A program made the position numbers and the translations under genes. A model generated the notes under the pieces. The model was not told the DNA's origin and did not search any database. It saw only the letters and a list, made by a program, of their open reading frames with translations. From Carya illinoinensis (Eukaryota > Streptophyta > Magnoliopsida > Fagales > Juglandaceae), in NCBI RefSeq assembly GCF_018687715.1, contig NC_056754.1, positions 10,883,501-10,947,500 on the forward strand: DNA of 64,000 nucleotides, given 5' to 3'. Positions 60,501-64,000 of the stretch are shown here, one piece after another; position 1 is the stretch's first letter; each line of letters begins with the position of its first letter.

Positions 60501-61048
60501 TTGTATATCTTTTGATACAATAATTAGAAACTCGTCCTCATTGGCCTTAGCAGTGAGCAGAAACTCAAAAGGTGAAGTCATCGAAATCTGGATTGAGAAA
60601 AACTTTACTACAATCTCAGCGATTGCAGAGGCATTAGCGACAAAATTAGTTTTTAAAATGGCAGAACATCTCAACTATCCCTTCATCTCTCTAGTTGGAG
60701 ACTCTTAGTTGGTGATTTCTTCCATTTATAAAGAGGAAGTGATCTAGCAAATATTCCCAATTTCAAACGACATTGCAAACTCATTGAAACCTCACAATGG
60801 CTGGAGTTTAAACAAGATAGATTGATTCCAAAATCGATTTACACATTCAGTTACACAATGGGTAGCTACAAATTCTTATTTTAATAGTATTCTATTAGAT
60901 ATTATTCCTATTAATATTTTGTACATTAACAGTAAGAAAAACCCTCTTTAGATGTTTGTAACATTCTTTTATTACATGCAAGCTTGCTTAGAAGAGAGAG
61001 AGAGAAAATAAAATAAAATAAAATAAAAAAATAAGACCTTCTTAACTG
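54503..61048 (+). mobile_element. Nearly full-length, dead L1-type LINE (about 6.5 kb)
   Basis: gacctccttaactg at 54503-54516 and gaccttcttaactg at 61035-61048 differ by one base and flank the element as a probable target-site duplication. The right copy follows an (aaaat)n tail. ORF1 remains at about 54780-56010: a DUF4283-like region (SFIRKFQIENLDVNLFLFTF) and a zinc knuckle (YACGRIGHSQIFC) whose first Cys codon is now a stop at 55348-55350. ORF2 would start at ATG 56911 (MKSLVWNCR, endonuclease start). It continues through RT motifs (KTSGPDGMTTIFYKH, GFRQGDPISPFLFIL, FADDLIFF near 58917) and an RNase H remnant near 60590-60720. Stops and frameshifts are frequent. Confidence 0.85.
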
Positions 61049-62229
61049 ACTCACCTACCCACCATCCTGTCTTAACTTTCTACTCATTATTATTACTTTT
61101 TTTTAATTTAGTTTGTCTTACCCATTTTAAGATTCTCACCTTTACCGGAACACCCTGAAGCCTTGATAACAAGCATCTCCCATACCATTTTAATAACTCT
61201 AAATTTCAATTGACTTAAAAGGAAAAATGAAGAAAAATGTTAATATAATAAGGAAAATGCTAGTATTCACTTGAGTTTATTCCCTCATTTTAATGATTCG
61301 TGTATTTAATTTTTTTATTTAATAATTAAAAAAATGATTTTTAGTATATTGTATAGTTTTTTATTTTTTAAAAATATTTAAATATATAAAAATATGAAAA
61401 GAAAAAAAAGAAAAAATAAAAAAAAAAATAAATTTGTTCTAGGCCGTGCCCAATGGTCATTGACAGCCTAGCATCACTCATATAACAACGAGTCACAATG
61501 GAAGGATAATATGCTATAATTGGACATCCTGTATTGCTGATAAAAGACTTTCTCAAACTTTTCTTAATTTAAAAAAAAAAAAAAAAAACTGTTTGGTTGA
61601 AAATAAAAAAATTTTCATTTTAATGGTTAATGATGTTTAAAAAATATTTAAAATAAATAAATAAAAAAATAAAAACTCATTTATACTAGTGTGGACATTT
61701 GGTGGGAATACTTGGTAAGCACCCTAGCATTGTCCTATGTGTATGGAATAGAGGGATGAATACATTTTCAAACTAGCACGGTTTTTGCACTTTGCACCAC
61801 AAACTATCAAAACTAACACACTGCCCTCTTAAACTAAAACTATAAACATCAACCAATAAAACATTATAAAAACTTGACATTTTGAATCCTCTTAAAACTA
61901 CATGGCTCATCCCGACACTTCACATGACATCCAACCACATCACAACTGCACAATGATCCTCGTGACTTCAGAACTTCATATAAACCAATCATAGACCTAC
62001 ATATTCGATACATAAATTAAATCTATCCATATATGAATATATTCATATAAACCAATCACAAACTAGCATCCTCGTGACCGATACTGGAGAGTTATCAGGT
62101 ACCCACTTGATCGCGATCCACGTTCCAAGCCACGCCCCTCTCTTCTTGGCAAACCGCCACCTGGCTTGGCTTCAGTAGCAAATTAGGCATCTTTCTTCTC
62201 AGACACGTCGCCAGTACCTAGACTGACGC
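61049..62229. other. AT-rich spacer with a possible foldback element
   Basis: About 61251-61740 starts aggaaaatgctagtat and ends accctagcattgtcct, which are roughly inverse-complementary (aggacaatgctagggt). An A-rich tract near 61377-61432 and tttctaggccgtgcccaatgg-like sequence lie inside. No gene is seen. Confidence 0.4.
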
Positions 62230-63750
62230 CAGAGCTCTACCAAAAATTGTTGGACTTGCTCACTCCGACACCTCTTTCCTCCAATTTCATCGGTAATGCC
62301 ACTTCTATTTCCCCCTCATTTCTCTCTTTCTACTTCTCTTCACCCTAGTCTCACTACTACTCAACCAACCTACCTCCAGGATTATGTTTGTCTGACTCTG
62401 CACTCAGGGCCCACGACATCATCTCTTGCTGCATCGACCTCAGGTACTGCTCATCCTTTATCTACTTTTCTTTCATATCCTCAATTTTTACATTCTCATC
62501 TTGCATTTTTACATGCTCTCACCACTTATGTTGAACTTTCTTGTTATTCCATTGCCCTTCACCATTCCCATTGGCGTGAAGCAATGTCTAATGAGCTCCA
62601 TGCCCTTGAAGCCAATTCCACTTGGACACTTGAACCACTCCCTCTTGAAAAAAATCCATCGGTTGCAAATGGGTCTTTAAAACCAAGCTCAAAGCAAATG
62701 GTTCAATTGAAAGATATAAAACTTGCCTGGTTGTAAAAGGCTACACTCAAGTTGAAGGTCTCGATTATCATGAGACTTTTGCATTTGTTGCCAAAAAAAT
62801 GACCATTGTCTGGTGTTTGTTAGTTATAGCCACCACTCAGCAATGGATCATTCACCAACTTGATGTCAACAATGTCTTCTTACATAGTAATCTTGATGAA
62901 GAAGTGTATATGACACCCCTTCCCAGATATTGTCCTAAGGGGGAGACCCATGTCTGTCATTTTCGCAAATCCCTCTACGGCCTCAAACAAACATCTGGCA
63001 ACTAGTTTTTTAAACTAACCACTATGCTTCTCGATGCAGGTTTTACTCAATCTCAAGCAGATCACTCTTTATTCACCTTGGTCAAAACCACGAGTGTCAT
63101 CATTGTGCTTGTCTATGTTGATGATATTCTAGTTGTTGGCAATGATCTCTCCTAAATTGACGTCTTCAAATGTGTTCTTTCCACCAATTTCAAAACAAAG
63201 GATCTCGCCCCCCTCAAATATTTTCTTGGTTTTAAAGTTGCTCGTTCACAAAAATGCATCTTTCTTAATCAATGAAAATATGCCCTTGATATTCTAAATG
63301 ACAGTGGCCAACTTGGCGCTCAGATCGCTCCCTTTCCCATGGAACAAAACTTGAAGCTCACAAATCAAGATGACGCACTTCTTCCCGACCCTAGCACTTA
63401 TTGACGACTTGTGGGACGCTTTATCTACCTGACCATCACTAGTCCTGATATTGTCTTCGCAATGAATATCCTCAGTCAGTTTATGCATGCTCCCTACCTT
63501 CCTAACATGCAAGCCGCCACGCATGTTCTTCGATACATCAAAGGCAGCCCAGGTGAAGATATTTTTTCCATCCTCCAACACTTTACATGTTACTACCGAT
63601 ACTGATTTAGATTGGGCTAGCTGTCCCACTACTTGCTGCTCTTCCACCTGCTATTTCATTCAGCTTGGCACGAGTCCTATTTCATGGTTCACAAAAAAAC
63701 AAATCGTTGCTCACTCTTCCGTTGAAACTGAATATCGTGTAATGGTCGTT
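62230..63750 (+). pseudogene. Ty1-copia retrotransposon pol fragment (RT and RNase H), dead
   Basis: In broken frames the + strand encodes copia RT landmarks: HWREAMSNELHALEANSTW, VVKGYTQVEGLDYHETFA, QLDVNNVFLHSNLDEEVYM, FRKSLYGLKQ, the catalytic YVDDILVVGN (YVDD codons 63113-63124), LKYFLGFKVARS and, toward RNase H, VGRFIYLTITSPDIVFAMN, HVLRYIKGSPG and SWFTKKQIVAHSSVETEYRVM. Several stops (for example after KQTSGN, and in the LS-stop-IDV segment) and a frameshift at the usual W-V-F-K-T-K site inactivate it. gag, integrase and LTRs are not visible. The RNase H end is cut by the element that starts near 63750. Confidence 0.85.
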
Positions 63751-64000
63751 AGGGGTGTACAACAAACCAGCGAACCGACCTCCACCGATCGCCGGAACTG
63801 GCAAAGAACCGGTCGGCCGGCGGTATAAATAATTAGGAACCAATCACGGTCGGTTCGGTCTTGGTTCGCCCACACAGAAAACCGGTAAATTGACCGACCG
63901 TATATATATTTTTTAAATATGAAACGGCGTCATTTTATTTTAGTGAGTAACAAAACAAATTAAGTAGGACGACGCCGTTTGGTCTCAACCAAACGGCGTC
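63750..64000. mobile_element. Left part of a small non-autonomous element, running off the window
   Basis: It starts taggggtgtac inside the copia RNase H codons and has repeated accggt/cggttcgg motifs (gaaccgacc, accggtcggccgg, cggtcggttcgg). The right end is beyond the window. The aggggtgt start and cgg-rich composition resemble the elements near 24.96 and 34.89 kb. Confidence 0.55.
63971..64000. repeat. Perfect hairpin at the window edge
   Basis: gacgccgtttggt (63971-63983) and accaaacggcgtc (63988-64000) are exact inverse complements around the loop ctca. A third copy of the core, aaacggcgtc, is at 63922-63931. Confidence 0.95.

Overview
The window is nuclear DNA of a flowering plant, most likely a woody eudicot. 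The evidence is GT-AG introns in every gene, AT-rich intergenic DNA, many dinucleotide microsatellites, plant-only gene families (LTI65/RD29, PPR, HIPP) and dense plant transposons. Several proteins resemble what I remember from walnut and hickory (Juglandaceae), but that placement is recollection and no search was run.

I support six protein-coding genes. From left to right they are: an NT-C2/coiled-coil 'myosin heavy chain-related' protein (+, 3689-7516, 7 coding exons, 989 aa); a low-temperature/desiccation-induced LTI65/RD29-type protein (+, 8897-12994, 9 exons, 816 aa) with an ABRE/DRE promoter cluster just upstream; a P-class pentatricopeptide repeat protein (+, 14664-16124, 486 aa); a small heavy-metal-associated-domain protein without CxxC or CaaX (-, 20637-21425, 109 aa); a classical HIPP metallochaperone with CxxC and CaaX (-, 29112-30396, 137 aa); and a DUF821/rumi-type O-glycosyltransferase (+, 40028-45057, 6 exons, 536 aa). 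All six models have consistent splice phases and canonical junctions.

The left half (1-31 kb) holds five of the genes. Its spacers contain small foldback elements and one 1.5 kb GC-richer retroposon-like insertion at 22769-24272 with a 17-bp target-site duplication. From 32 kb on, transposon remains dominate: a broken PIF/Harbinger ORF1 split by a 648-bp solo LTR (32880-34710), a degraded coiled-coil pseudogene (35.6-36.2 kb), a 5'-truncated LINE (46.0-49.6 kb), a 3.5 kb TIR-bounded stretch (50.7-54.2 kb), a nearly full-length dead LINE (54.5-61.0 kb) and a dead Ty1-copia pol (62.2-63.75 kb) cut by another small element at the right edge.

The most interesting object is inside the LTI65-type gene. 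Four successive exons are each exactly 240 nt and phase 1-1, and they are separated by nearly identical introns of 189-195 bp. The gene has grown by tandem duplication of a whole intron-plus-exon unit of about 434 bp. Copy number could therefore change, and exons could be skipped, without breaking the reading frame. I found no CRISPR, operon, rRNA or convincing tRNA.
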